A stretch of 64,000 nucleotides of DNA from NCBI GenBank assembly GCA_040772545.1, contig JAXGXY010000001.1, forward strand, positions 744,001 to 808,000, given 5' to 3'. How positions within the stretch are numbered: the stretch's first letter is position 1; each line of letters begins with the position of its first letter. The DNA is from UBA1431 sp002329665 (lineage in GTDB: Bacteria > Bacillota > Clostridia > Christensenellales > UBA1431). Both the position numbers and the translations under genes were made by a program. Under the pieces are notes generated by a model. The model was not told the origin of the DNA. It saw only the letters and a program-made list of their open reading frames with translations, and made no database searches. Below are positions 52,505-61,952 of the stretch, in pieces.

Positions 52505-54892
52505 ATGTCGAAGATCAGAGTCTATGAATTAACCAGGGAGCTCGACAAACTTACGTCGAAGTTCTTTGAGGAGATCAAAGAGACGCAGTTGCAGTTGGGA
52601 GAACGCGTGCACGCGCTCAGGGACATGCAGGACCAGATGAAACAGGTTCAGGAGCAGCAGGAAAGAGCGTTGGCGCGGGAGGACGAGCAGGCATCCGTTC
52701 CCGGGAACGGGGAGGCCGCAACTGCATATCAGGAGCCCTCTGGGACATTCGAGGCGCCTTTGGAGCCGCGGCAGACGCCCGCAGGCAGGCAGACCCGCCA
52801 GCCGGCCGCGCGCCCGGAAGTGAGAGGGTTCCAGGAACGCGGCGCCGCCGGACGCCCGGCACAGGAGAGGCAGCCGGCGCGCGGCATGCCGGCCCGTAAA
52901 CCCGGCAAAGGCAAGGTGATCAGCGCGCCGCTGCCGCCGGCACAGGGAAAAGAGAAAGTCAGCAACTACGACCCGAACCGCTCCGCCTATTCCAAGGAGA
53001 ATCAGGATAAGAAGCCGCGTTCGAGGCGCACGCACAAGAAGAACCACGCGCCGATGGGCATGGACGAGCGCCTGTACGGCTCCAGGCGCCCGAAGCGCAA
53101 GTCCGCTCAGACCAAGACGCGCATAGAGCCTATCCACATCGAAAAAGCGGTGATAACGGCCGAGCGCGTGACGGTCAAGACCCTTGCCGAAAAGATCGGG
53201 AAACCGGCGGCGGACATCATAAAAAAACTCATGCTATTGGACGTCATCGCGACGATCAACCAGGAGATCGACTTCGACACCGCCACGCTGATAGCGTCGG
53301 AATACGGCATCACGCTCGAGCAAAAACTGGAAAAGACGTACGAGGAAGTGCTCATCGGCGAGTCCTCGGATGAAGACGATAAGGACACTGTCCCGCGCTC
53401 GCCCGTGGTCACTATCATGGGGCACGTCGACCACGGCAAGACGACGCTATTGGACGCCATCCGCTACTCGCGCGTGGCGGAGCACGAAGCGGGCGGCATC
53501 ACGCAGCACATCGGCGCCTACACGGTCGACGTCCGCGGCAGGACGATCACGTTCCTGGACACGCCGGGGCACGAGGCGTTCACGGCGATGCGCGCGCGCG
53601 GGGCGCAGGTCACGGACATCGCCGTACTGGTCGTGGCCGCCGACGACGGGATCATGCCGCAGACCGTGGAGGCGATCAACCACGCGCAGGCGGCCGAGGT
53701 CCCGATCGTCATCGCGATCAACAAGATGGATAAACCGTCCGCCAACCCGGAGCGGATCAAGCAGGACCTCACCGAGTACGGGATCGTCGCGGAGGAATGG
53801 GGCGGCGACGCCGTCATCGTGCCGGTTTCGGCCGTGACCAAGGAAGGCATAGACCAGCTCCTCGAGATGATCCTGCTCGTGGCCGACGTGCAGGAGCTCG
53901 CCGCGAACCCGGACCGGCTCGCGAGGGGCACGATCATCGAGGCGAAGCTCGACAAGGGCCGCGGCCCCGTGGCGACGGTGCTCGTGCAGACGGGCACGCT
54001 CAAGGTCGGGGACACGATCGTCGCCGGCACGACCTACGGCCGGGTCCGCGCGATGAACGACGACAAGGGCGAGAAATGCGAAACCGCCGGCCCCTCGCAG
54101 CCCGTCGAGGTGCTCGGATTCTCCGAAGTACCCGAGGCCGGCGACATCCTCTACGCGGTCGAGGTCGACAAACTCTCGCGCCAGGTTGCGCAGGAGCGCC
54201 GGGACAAGATGAAGGTGGAGCAGCTCAAGACCATTTCCAAGGTATCGCTCGACGACCTCTTCGCCCAGATCGCCGAGGGCCAGGTCAAGGAACTCAGGAT
54301 CGTCATCAAGGCGGACGTACAGGGCTCCGTAGAGGCGGTCAGGCAGGCGCTCGAGAAGCTCAGCAACCCTGAAGTCCGCGTTAAAACGATTCACGGCGGC
54401 GTAGGCGCAATCAACGAAGCGGATATCATGCTCGCCTCCGCTTCCAACGCGATCGTCATCGGCTTCAACGTGCGCCCCAACGTGATGGCGAGGCAGGCCG
54501 CCGAAGCGGAGAAGGTCGACGTTAGGACCTACCGCGTCATCTACAACGCGATAGAGGACATCGAAAAGGCGATGAAGGGGCTGCTCGAACCCACGTTCGA
54601 GGAAGTGGTCCTCGGACACGTACAGGTGCGCAACACGTTCCGCATAACGGGCGTCGGAACGGTCGCCGGGTGCTATGTCACCGACGGCAAGGCCGTACGC
54701 AACGCCCAGGTGCGCGTGCTGCGCGACGACGTCGTGGTCCACGAAGGCAGCATTGACTCGCTCAAGCGGTTCAAGGACGACGTGAAGGAAGTCGCGGAAG
54801 GGTACGAATGCGGCATCAGCCTGGTCAACTACAACGACGTCAAGGAAGGCGATGTCTTCGAGGTGTTCACCGAAGAGGAAGTCGAACGCTAG
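52505..54892 (+). CDS. infB: Translation initiation factor IF-2
   Basis: IF-2 brings fMet-tRNA to the ribosome. The 795-residue protein has a variable, helical and Pro/Arg-rich N-terminus (residues 1-210), an IF2_N domain (TVKTLAEKIGKPAADIIKKL near 225), the GTPase (GHVDHGKTTLLDAIR near 308, DTPGHEAF, NKMDK), and two C-terminal beta barrels around VRPNVMARQAAEAEKVDVR. All G motifs are intact. It begins at ATG 52505, 7 bases after ylxQ. Confidence 0.97.
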   Translation: MSKIRVYELTRELDKLTSKFFEEIKETQLQLGERVHALRDMQDQMKQVQEQQERALAREDEQASVPGNGEAATAYQEPSGTFEAPLEPRQTPAGRQTRQPAARPEVRGFQERGAAGRPAQERQPARGMPARKPGKGKVISAPLPPAQGKEKVSNYDPNRSAYSKENQDKKPRSRRTHKKNHAPMGMDERLYGSRRPKRKSAQTKTRIEPIHIEKAVITAERVTVKTLAEKIGKPAADIIKKLMLLDVIATINQEIDFDTATLIASEYGITLEQKLEKTYEEVLIGESSDEDDKDTVPRSPVVTIMGHVDHGKTTLLDAIRYSRVAEHEAGGITQHIGAYTVDVRGRTITFLDTPGHEAFTAMRARGAQVTDIAVLVVAADDGIMPQTVEAINHAQAAEVPIVIAINKMDKPSANPERIKQDLTEYGIVAEEWGGDAVIVPVSAVTKEGIDQLLEMILLVADVQELAANPDRLARGTIIEAKLDKGRGPVATVLVQTGTLKVGDTIVAGTTYGRVRAMNDDKGEKCETAGPSQPVEVLGFSEVPEAGDILYAVEVDKLSRQVAQERRDKMKVEQLKTISKVSLDDLFAQIAEGQVKELRIVIKADVQGSVEAVRQALEKLSNPEVRVKTIHGGVGAINEADIMLASASNAIVIGFNVRPNVMARQAAEAEKVDVRTYRVIYNAIEDIEKAMKGLLEPTFEEVVLGHVQVRNTFRITGVGTVAGCYVTDGKAVRNAQVRVLRDDVVVHEGSIDSLKRFKDDVKEVAEGYECGISLVNYNDVKEGDVFEVFTEEEVER

Positions 54893-54908
54893 CCGGCAAG
54901 GAGAAAAG

Positions 54909-55283
54909 ATGTCAGAACTACGGCTCGAACGCGTCAACGAAGAGATGAAGAAGGCGCTGGGAGAGATCCTGCAGCGCGAGGTCAAGGACCCGCGCCTCAA
55001 GGGGCTGTGCACCGTCGTGCGCGTGCGCGTGACCAACGACTTCGAGCACGCCAGGGTCTACGTGAGCTTTTTGGGCGGGGAGGACGAGGCCAAAGAGGCT
55101 ATGCGCGCGCTCGGTCAGGCGGGCGGTTTCATAGCCAGGCAGGCGGCGAGGCGGGTGCGCCTGCGCCGGACCCCCAGGCTCGAATTCATACGGGACGATT
55201 CCATAGCGTACGGCGTGTATATCTCCCGGAAGATAGACGAGGTCATGCGCGGCGCCGGAGAGAACGGTGAAGAAGATGCATAG
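54909..55283 (+). CDS. rbfA: Ribosome-binding factor A
   Basis: RbfA matures the 5' end of 16S rRNA. The 124-residue KH-like protein has ERVNEEMKKALGEILQREVKDPRL and VTNDFEHARVYVSFLGGEDE, and RRTPRLEFIRDDSIAYG. ATG 54909 follows AAGGAGAAAAG. The end overlaps the next gene by 17 bases. Confidence 0.95.
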   Translation: MSELRLERVNEEMKKALGEILQREVKDPRLKGLCTVVRVRVTNDFEHARVYVSFLGGEDEAKEAMRALGQAGGFIARQAARRVRLRRTPRLEFIRDDSIAYGVYISRKIDEVMRGAGENGEEDA

Positions 55284-56229
55284 GCTGCTGGACGAAATCG
55301 GCAGGGCCGAAACGATCGCGGTCCTCTCCCACGTCCCTCCCGACGGCGACGCGCTCGGTTCCATGCTCGCGTTCGTCGAAGCGCTGGCCGTCCTGGGCAA
55401 GCCGCAGGCGCGTGCCTTCAGCGCGGAGGTTCCCGGCACGTATTCGTTCATGCCGGGGATCGACCGGCTCGAATCCGGGTGGGAAGGCGACGCTTTCGAC
55501 CTCGCTATCATCGTGGACTGCGCCGACGCGCGGCTGACCGGTGCTTTTTTGCCGCTGTACAGGGGCGCGAAGCGGACGGCGTCGCTCGATCACCACATGT
55601 GCAACGCGGGAAACGGAGACCTGAGCTTCATCGACACGACCGCGTCCTCCGCCGCGCAGGTCGTGCTCGCGTTCCTCGGCGCCGCGCGCGTGGAACTCAC
55701 GAAGTCGATGGCGACCAACCTGTACGTGGGAGTCTCGACGGACACGGGGAATTTCTGCTTTTCCAACACGAACGGGCGCACCTTCAGGGACGCGGCCGTG
55801 CTCATCGAAGCCGGGGCGGACCACCAAACCGCCGTGACGCAGCTCTACAAGCGCCGTTCCCTGATAAAGACGCGCCTGATCGGCCGGGCGATACAAAACC
55901 TCGAGCTGCTAGAAGGCGGCAGGGTCGCGTTGATGGTGATGGACGACCCCGATTTCGAAGCTCTGGGGACCACGGAACTCGATTTCGAGGGTGTCGTGGA
56001 CTACGCGCGCGACATCGAGGGCGTCGAGGTCGCCGCGCTGATAAGAAAGATCAGGGAAGGCAGGTACAGGGTGAGCCTGCGTTCCAAGTTTACGGCCGAC
56101 GTCAACGCCGTCGCACAACGGCTGGGCGGGGGCGGACACGAACGCGCGAGCGGGTGCAGCGTCGGCGGGACGCTGCAGGAAGCGCGCGAACGCCTGCTTT
56201 TCGAGATCGATAAGGAACTCAGGCCTTGA
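55267..56229 (+). CDS. nrnA: Bifunctional nanoRNase/pAp phosphatase (DHH family)
   Basis: NrnA degrades short RNA fragments and pAp. The 320-residue product has the DHH motifs: LSHVPPDGDALGS near residue 20, IIVDCADARLTG, LDHHMCNAG near residue 110 and VGVSTDTGNFCFSNTN near residue 155. The C-terminal DHHA1 domain has LGGGGHERASGC. It starts at GTG 55267 or ATG 55276. It is coupled to truB through TTGA. Confidence 0.93.
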   Translation: MKKMHRLLDEIGRAETIAVLSHVPPDGDALGSMLAFVEALAVLGKPQARAFSAEVPGTYSFMPGIDRLESGWEGDAFDLAIIVDCADARLTGAFLPLYRGAKRTASLDHHMCNAGNGDLSFIDTTASSAAQVVLAFLGAARVELTKSMATNLYVGVSTDTGNFCFSNTNGRTFRDAAVLIEAGADHQTAVTQLYKRRSLIKTRLIGRAIQNLELLEGGRVALMVMDDPDFEALGTTELDFEGVVDYARDIEGVEVAALIRKIREGRYRVSLRSKFTADVNAVAQRLGGGGHERASGCSVGGTLQEARERLLFEIDKELRP

Positions 56230-57125
56230 ACGGGATCGTCAATTATCTCAAACCGCCGGGCATCACGTCCCACGACGCGGTCATGGACATAAGAAGGCTC
56301 CTTGGCGAAAGGAAGGTCGGGCACGGGGGCACGCTGGACCCCGCGGCGGCCGGCGTCCTGCCCGTCACCGTGGGGCGGGCGACCCGCCTTTTCGATTTCC
56401 TGCTCGAAACCGATAAAGAATATATCGGGGAGATGCTCCTCGGGGTCGCGACCGACACGTTAGACACCTGCGGGAAAGTGCTGCAAAGGGATTGCCGCAT
56501 CCCGCCCACAGGGCGCATCGCGGAACGGATGGCCGCGCTCACGGGGGAGTTGATGCAGGCGCCGCCCATGTACTCGGCGGTCCGGGTCGGAGGAAAGAGG
56601 CTGTACCAGCTTGCCCGGAAAGGCGAAACGGCCAGGGTCGAGCCGCGCCGCGTCACGGTGCGCGCGTTCGAGTTCATAGAAATGACCGGAAGGGACAGGG
56701 TCCGTTTCAGGGTGGTCTGCTCCAGGGGCACGTACATCAGGTCGCTGATAAGCGACCTCGGCGACGCGCTGGGCTGCGGGGCCTGCCTTTCGCTGCTGGT
56801 GCGGACACGCGCAGGCGGTTTTTGCATCGGGGACGCGCATACATTCGAACAGGTGCGCGAAGCGTTCGAAAGCGGACGCGTTGAGGCTTTTCTGGTACCG
56901 CCGGACAGGCCGCTGGCACGGTATCCGGCGCTGCGGTTCCCGAAAGAGGCCGAAGCGCCCCTGCGAAACGGCGCGTTTATCCCCCTTGCGATGGCGGGAG
57001 CGGACGCCGCTTCGTTACCGGATGGGCTCGTGCGCCTGTACTGCGAAGAGGCCTTCATCGGAGTAGGGAGCGTCGTTTGCACGCCCGAAGGGGAACTGGT
57101 GCGGGTGCGCCGTCTGCTCACATAA
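56226..57125 (+). CDS. truB: tRNA pseudouridine(55) synthase
   Basis: TruB makes pseudouridine-55 in tRNA. The 299-residue product has NYLKPPGITSHDAVMDIR at the start and the catalytic Asp in VGHGGTLDPAAAGVLPV near residue 40. YIGEMLLGVATDTLDT, YSAVRVGGKRLYQLAR and CSRGTYIRSLISDLG follow, with a PUA-like end. The start TTG 56226 overlaps the nrnA stop. Confidence 0.95.
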   Translation: MNGIVNYLKPPGITSHDAVMDIRRLLGERKVGHGGTLDPAAAGVLPVTVGRATRLFDFLLETDKEYIGEMLLGVATDTLDTCGKVLQRDCRIPPTGRIAERMAALTGELMQAPPMYSAVRVGGKRLYQLARKGETARVEPRRVTVRAFEFIEMTGRDRVRFRVVCSRGTYIRSLISDLGDALGCGACLSLLVRTRAGGFCIGDAHTFEQVREAFESGRVEAFLVPPDRPLARYPALRFPKEAEAPLRNGAFIPLAMAGADAASLPDGLVRLYCEEAFIGVGSVVCTPEGELVRVRRLLT

Positions 57126-57141
57126 AGGACGCATGTAAAAG

Positions 57142-58092
57142 GTGAATCGCTTGAGAAAGAACGGCACGACAAACCAAGACACAAAAAAACGGCTTCCCAG
57201 GGGCGCGGCCGTCGCGTTCGGTTTTTTCGACGGCCTGCATCTCGGCCACCAGCGGCTGATGGACTGCCTGTTCGAGATCGCGCGTGAGAATTGCTACACC
57301 AGCATGGTCTACACTTTTTCCAACCACCCGTTCTCGGTCCTGGGGAAAGGGCATCCCGCCATGCTCTTCACGCCCGAGGAGAAATGGCATGCGATGCGCG
57401 CGTACGGGGCCGAACACGTGTACATGGTGCCGTTCACGAAGGAGCTCTCCCGTACGGCGTACGGCCGGTTCATCATGAACCTGATGCGCAGCATACCTAT
57501 AAGGGAGGTCGTGATCGGCTTCGACTACAGGATGGGGAAAAACGCCGAGGGCACCCCCGAAAAGCTCAGGGAGCTGGGCGGCGAACTGGGCTTTACGGTC
57601 CACGTCGTAGAGCCCGTGATGTACGGCGGCCTCCCGATCAGTTCCACGCGCATACGGGAGTGCGTGCAGGCGGGGAACCTGAAGGACGCGCGGGACATGC
57701 TGGGCAGGCCCTATTCCGTAAGCGGGAAGGTCGCTAAGGGCCGCCGGCTGGGGTCGGGCCTCGGGTTCCCGACGGCGAACCTCGCGTTTGCCCCCGAAAA
57801 GGCGCTGGTGCCGGGCGGCGTCTACGCCACGCAGACGGTGGTGGACGGCAGGGCCTACGCGTCCGTGACCAACGTGGGCGTGTGCCCGACAGTGAACGCA
57901 CGGACAAACGTCGGCATCGAAACGCATTTGCTGGATTTTGAGGGAAATATCTACGACAAGACGGTCGAGGTCCTTTTTCTGGAGAAGCTAAGGGACGAAC
58001 AGGCCTTCGAGTCGATCGAGGAACTCGGCGCGCAAATCGGCCGCGATGTAAAAAAGGCGGGAAAAATCTTCGCGTCGACCAATGGGTGTTGA
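57142..58092 (+). CDS. ribF: Bifunctional riboflavin kinase/FAD synthetase
   Basis: RibF makes FMN and FAD from riboflavin. The 316-residue product has AVAFGFFDGLHLGHQRLM near residue 25 (FAD synthetase), ISSTRIRECV near 170, and the kinase GSGLGFPTANLAF near 210 with THLLDFEGNIYDKTVEV. The start is uncertain: GTG 57142, or TTG 57151 which has a better-placed AAAAGGTG. truB and ribF are adjacent in most Firmicutes. Confidence 0.94.
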   Translation: MNRLRKNGTTNQDTKKRLPRGAAVAFGFFDGLHLGHQRLMDCLFEIARENCYTSMVYTFSNHPFSVLGKGHPAMLFTPEEKWHAMRAYGAEHVYMVPFTKELSRTAYGRFIMNLMRSIPIREVVIGFDYRMGKNAEGTPEKLRELGGELGFTVHVVEPVMYGGLPISSTRIRECVQAGNLKDARDMLGRPYSVSGKVAKGRRLGSGLGFPTANLAFAPEKALVPGGVYATQTVVDGRAYASVTNVGVCPTVNARTNVGIETHLLDFEGNIYDKTVEVLFLEKLRDEQAFESIEELGAQIGRDVKKAGKIFASTNGC

Positions 58093-58118
58093 TTGCGTCC
58101 GACCAAGTGTGCTAAAAT
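58089..58118 (+). promoter_or_regulatory. rpsO promoter
   Basis: TTGATT (58089-58094), an 18-base spacer and TG-C-TAAAAT (58113-58118) begin within the ribF stop. Confidence 0.65.
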
Positions 58119-58215
58119 AAAATTTGGAGTAAAGGCTTTCCGTTTGCAAGGTTTAACGAATTCTCCGGCGTTTCTCTTTGCTCTCGGTGTAAGATCTTAA
58201 GGAGGAACCATACCC

Positions 58216-58479
58216 ATGGACAAAGCAGAAAAAACAGAGGTCATCAACGCGTACAAGACCCACGAAGGCGATACGGGGTCTCCCGAGGTGCAGATCGCGA
58301 TTTTGACCAAGCGGATCAACCACCTGAACGAGCATCTGAAGATCCACAAGAAGGACCACCATTCCCGGCGCGGGCTCCTCAAGATGGTCGGGCAGCGCCG
58401 CGGACTGCTCAACTACCTGAAGGCGAAGGATATCGAACGCTACAGGGCGCTCATCGAGAGCCTGAACCTGAGGAAATAG
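58216..58479 (+). CDS. rpsO: Ribosomal protein uS15
   Basis: The 87-residue product matches uS15: GDTGSPEVQIAILTKRINHL, HKKDHHSRRGLLKMVGQRR and LLNYLKAKDIERYRALIESL. It binds 16S rRNA at a three-way junction. AAGGAGGAACC lies about 6 bases before ATG 58216. Confidence 0.97.
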   Translation: MDKAEKTEVINAYKTHEGDTGSPEVQIAILTKRINHLNEHLKIHKKDHHSRRGLLKMVGQRRGLLNYLKAKDIERYRALIESLNLRK

Positions 58480-58512
58480 GTTCTTTGGGCCGGACGCCCG
58501 TTTCGAAACACG

Positions 58513-58537
58513 GCGGGGGATGCTCTCCCCCGCTTTC
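58513..58537 (+). terminator. rpsO terminator
   Basis: GCGGGGGA (58513-58520) and TCCCCCGC (58526-58533) form a strong stem with a 5-base loop. Only TTTC follows, so some read-through to pnp is likely. Confidence 0.6.
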
Positions 58538-58601
58538 ACGAATCCGGCGGGATGAGCGCGTTTGGATAATTGTGTGAGACCATATGATTACCCACGGTGA
58601 A

Positions 58602-58646
58602 CCGGCGGCAGTAAGGGCGCCGGCAAGAGAGCGGGCAGACCGCTCT
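58602..58646 (+). other. Two hairpins in the pnp leader
   Basis: CCGGCG/CGCCGG (58602-58623) and AGAGCGG/CCGCTCT (58628-58646) stand in tandem about 70 bases ahead of pnp. Such structures suit RNase III or PNPase feedback control. The second is followed by TAATCTTTATTT. Confidence 0.45.
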
Positions 58647-58714
58647 AATCTTTATTTGGATAAAAAATCCCGTTTTTAAGATAATAATCAAATGGGTGCG
58701 ATTAGGAGGAACAT

Positions 58715-60817
58715 ATGCAAAGAGTTTTCGAACTGGAACTTGCCGGCCGGAAGGTCGTCGTGGAAACCGGCCGGTACGCGCAGCAGGCGGGAGGGTCCTG
58801 CCTGATCCGCTCCGGCGACACCGCGGTGCTCGTGTGCGCGACTACTTCGAGCAAGCAGCGCGAAGGGATCGATTTTTTCCCGTTGGTCGTGGACTATGAA
58901 GAAAAGCTGTACTCGGTCGGCAAGATACCGGGGGGCTTCATCAAAAGGGAGAGCCGCCCGTCCGAGAAAGCGATCCTGACGGCGCGGCTCATCGACCGCC
59001 CGATCCGGCCGCTCTTCCCCAAAGGATACTTTTACGACGTGCAGGTCATCGCGACGACGCTTTCGGTGGACGTGGACATCCCTCCCGACGTGCTGGCGAT
59101 GATCGGGTCATCCATCGCGCTGAGCATCTCGGACATTCCGTTCGCAGGCCCGACCGGCTCCGTCTCGGTGGGCATGGTCGACGGAAAATTCGTTGTCAAC
59201 CCCACGCTCGAGCAGCGCGACGCCAGCGCGCTGCATCTTTTCGTCTCGGGCACGAAGGACGCCGTGATGATGGTGGAGGCTTCCGCCAAGGAAGTGGACG
59301 AACAGACGATGCTGGAGGCGATCCTGTTCGGCTTCGAAGAGATCAAGCGCATCGTCGCCTTCATTGAGGGCGTCGCAGCCGAGATCGGCAAGCCGAAAAG
59401 AGGCGTCGAACCTGTTGCGAAAAACGAGGAATTCGAACGCAGGGTGCGCGAGTACGCGCGGGAAAAGGTGCTCTACAGCATCGACACGTTCGACCGCGAG
59501 GAGCGCGAAGAGCGCACGACGCAGGTTCTCGCCGACGTCACGGCACATTTTTCGGAAGAGTACGAGGACGGCGAGGAGATCATTGCCGATGTGCTCTACG
59601 ACATGACCAAGGAGGCCGTGCGCACCCGTATCATAGAAGAAGGCGTCCGGCCCGACGGCCGCGCGCTCACCGAGATCCGCCCCATATGGAGCGAAGTCGG
59701 CGTGTTCCCGAGGACGCACGGGTCGAGCGTGTTCACCCGCGGACAGACGCAGGTGATGTGCATGGCGACGCTGGGCGCGATGGGCGAGGTCCAGAAGCTT
59801 GACGGCTTGGACGACGACATCTCCAAACGGTACATGCACCAGTATAACTTTCCGCCGTACAGCGTCGGGGAGACGCGCATGCTCAGAGGCCCCAGCCGCA
59901 GGGACATCGGCCATGGCGCGCTGGCGGAACGCGCGCTGCTGCCCGTGATCCCGTCGGAGGAGGAATTCCCCTACGCCATACGCCTGGTATCCGAGGTCAT
60001 CAGCTCGAACGGCTCCACCTCGCAGGCGAGCGTCTGCGCGAGCACACTGGCGCTGATGGACGCGGGCGTCCCGATCAAGGCCCCCGTGGCCGGCATCGCG
60101 ATGGGGCTCATCAAGGACCCCGAGACCGGAAAGCTATCGATCCTTTCGGACATCCAGGGCATCGAAGACTTCTTCGGGGACATGGACTTCAAGGTGGCGG
60201 GGACCGCCAAGGGCATCACGGCCATCCAGATGGACATCAAGATACACGGGATCGACCGCCCCGTTTTCGAACGGGCGCTGGCCCAGGCCAGGGAAGGCAG
60301 GCTGTTCATACTCGGGAAGATGCTCGAAACGATCGACAAGCCGCGCGAGGAACTCTCCCCCTACGCCCCCAAGATCATCCAGTTCACCATCAACCCGGAG
60401 AAGATCCGCGAGGTGATCGGACCGGGCGGCAAGATGATCAACAAGATCATCGCCGACACAGGCGTGAAGATCGACATCGAGGACGATGGGCGCGTCTATA
60501 TCGCGTCGCCCGATTCGGAAGCCGCCGAACAGGCGAAGAAGACCATCGAGACCATCGTGAAGGAAATCGAAGTCGGCGAGATCTACACGGGCAAGGTCGT
60601 GCGCATCATGCCTTTCGGGGCGTTCGTGGAACTGATCCCCGGAAAAGACGGCCTGGTACATATCTCGAAGCTCGCCAACGAGAGGGTCGAGAAAGTGGAG
60701 GACGTCGTCAAGATCGGCGACGAAGTGAAGGTAAAGGTCGTGGAGATCGACAAGCAGGGCCGCGTGAACCTGACGCGCAAAGGCCTGCTCCCGAAGAACG
60801 AAGCCAGGGGCAAGTAA
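58715..60817 (+). CDS. pnp: Polynucleotide phosphorylase
   Basis: PNPase degrades mRNA 3' to 5' using phosphate. The 700-residue product has two RNase PH domains (LFPKGYFYDVQ near 105; FPRTHGSSVFTRGQTQ near 330 and EEFPYAIRLVSEVISSNGS), a KH domain (IREVIGPGGKMINKII near 562) and an S1 domain (GEIYTGKVVRIMPFGAFVEL near 625). Catalytic Asp residues in the second PH domain (FGDMDFKVAGT) are intact. ATG 58715 follows AGGAGGA. Confidence 0.97.
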   Translation: MQRVFELELAGRKVVVETGRYAQQAGGSCLIRSGDTAVLVCATTSSKQREGIDFFPLVVDYEEKLYSVGKIPGGFIKRESRPSEKAILTARLIDRPIRPLFPKGYFYDVQVIATTLSVDVDIPPDVLAMIGSSIALSISDIPFAGPTGSVSVGMVDGKFVVNPTLEQRDASALHLFVSGTKDAVMMVEASAKEVDEQTMLEAILFGFEEIKRIVAFIEGVAAEIGKPKRGVEPVAKNEEFERRVREYAREKVLYSIDTFDREEREERTTQVLADVTAHFSEEYEDGEEIIADVLYDMTKEAVRTRIIEEGVRPDGRALTEIRPIWSEVGVFPRTHGSSVFTRGQTQVMCMATLGAMGEVQKLDGLDDDISKRYMHQYNFPPYSVGETRMLRGPSRRDIGHGALAERALLPVIPSEEEFPYAIRLVSEVISSNGSTSQASVCASTLALMDAGVPIKAPVAGIAMGLIKDPETGKLSILSDIQGIEDFFGDMDFKVAGTAKGITAIQMDIKIHGIDRPVFERALAQAREGRLFILGKMLETIDKPREELSPYAPKIIQFTINPEKIREVIGPGGKMINKIIADTGVKIDIEDDGRVYIASPDSEAAEQAKKTIETIVKEIEVGEIYTGKVVRIMPFGAFVELIPGKDGLVHISKLANERVEKVEDVVKIGDEVKVKVVEIDKQGRVNLTRKGLLPKNEARGK

Positions 60818-60948
60818 AAGTGGAAACCGACAAAACCAGGGCGCTGTCCATAAAGGAAACGACGACAAACCACGGTTTGCCGTCGGCCTGTTTTTGGGGG
60901 CAGCAGTCCCGTAACAATCCGAATCCGCTAAAGCCTTATCCTCTTTCA

Positions 60949-60972
60949 GCGCGCGGCGGCACGCGCCTTTTT
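60949..60972 (+). terminator. pnp terminator
   Basis: GCGCG (60949-60953) pairs with CGCGC (60962-60966), followed by CTTTTTA. Confidence 0.55.
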
Positions 60973-61056
60973 ATTTCGGCGGGCGCTTTGGTCATATTTG
61001 CCTCCTTCCGCCTAATATCCTAGTAGTGCCATACTTAGGACAAGGCGGAGGTAAAC

Positions 61057-61749
61057 ATGAACAAGAGCGTTTTCAGGTTGGGGCGGTATTACGTCCTCAA
61101 CGCCGCGATCATCGGCATGATCCTGTGCATCTACCTGCTCACGGCCAGTACGGACGTCCATTCGGTAATGGGCCGCGCGGGGGTCTCCCCGTTTTACAGG
61201 GGGGATTCGGCGAAGCGGCAGGTAGCGCTGTACATGCGGGTCGCGACCGATGATACGGCGATGGTGAAAAGGGCGATGGACGTGCTCGTATACACCGGCA
61301 CGCCCGCGACATTCTTCGTGGACCGCGCTTTCGCCGCTGCCCATCCCGGGACGGTCCGGATGCTGTCGCAAAACGGGTTCGAGATCGGCGGCGCGGGCCG
61401 AAAAGCCGTGCGCGCCGAAGGACTTCGAAAAGAACTCGCCCTCACGGACCGGGAGCTAAGCGAGTGCACGGGCGCGCCCGTCTCGCTGTATTCGCCCCCG
61501 GACGGGGAGTATTCCCGCGAGACGCTGGACGTCGCGGCGGCGCTCGGGTATACGACGGTGCTGTGGAGCGTCGACGCCTCCGGTCAGGACGCGGACACCG
61601 TCCTTACGCGCGCCGTGGGGAACCTGTACAACGGGGCTATTATACGGGTCACCGTCGACGGCCCGACGATCGAGGCCCTGCCCGCGATCGTTAAGGCCGT
61701 AAAAGAAAAGGATTACGAATTTGAAACGGTGGGAACACTGATACAGTAG
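61057..61749 (+). CDS. Polysaccharide deacetylase-like protein, probably inactive
   Basis: The 230-residue protein has one N-terminal membrane helix (YVLNAAIIGMILCIYLL) and an outside NodB-fold domain. The fold is visible in ALYMRVATDDTAMVKRAMDVL, GTPATFFVDRAFA, LSQNGFEIGGAGRKA, SPPDGEYSRETLDVAAALGY and TVLWSVDASGQDADTVL. The metal-binding His pair of family 4 esterases (H-S-x-x-H after NGFEIG) is replaced by GAGRKA, and the last His motif reads IIRVTVDG. It resembles spore-forming Firmicute deacetylase paralogues. It may bind rather than cut glycan. Confidence 0.8.
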   Translation: MNKSVFRLGRYYVLNAAIIGMILCIYLLTASTDVHSVMGRAGVSPFYRGDSAKRQVALYMRVATDDTAMVKRAMDVLVYTGTPATFFVDRAFAAAHPGTVRMLSQNGFEIGGAGRKAVRAEGLRKELALTDRELSECTGAPVSLYSPPDGEYSRETLDVAAALGYTTVLWSVDASGQDADTVLTRAVGNLYNGAIIRVTVDGPTIEALPAIVKAVKEKDYEFETVGTLIQ

Positions 61750-61914
61750 CTCGTCGGAGCAGACTCCGCTTTGCGCGGGTTTTCGCCGAAGGGCTTTAAA
61801 GGAGCGCCTGGGGTGGCAAGAAGCAACGGGGGCGCGTTTTCAACCTGCCGGGAAACCCCGAGGCAAAGGAAGCCTGCCCCGGAATAGCTATAACTGTTTT
61901 TCGTACCCTGATTA

Positions 61915-61923
61915 TGGTACAAT
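61915..61923 (+). promoter_or_regulatory. Promoter of the M16 peptidase gene
   Basis: TG-G-TACAAT (extended -10) ends at 61923; the best -35 position is weak. Confidence 0.5.
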
Positions 61924-61952
61924 TGACAAAAGAATGGATGGAGCATAAGCCT

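Noticed and set aside
60992..61037. Sigma-E promoter ahead of the deacetylase-like gene
   Set aside because: TCATATT matches the -35 and CATACTTA the -10, but they are about 30 bases apart; the nearer TAATATC is too close.
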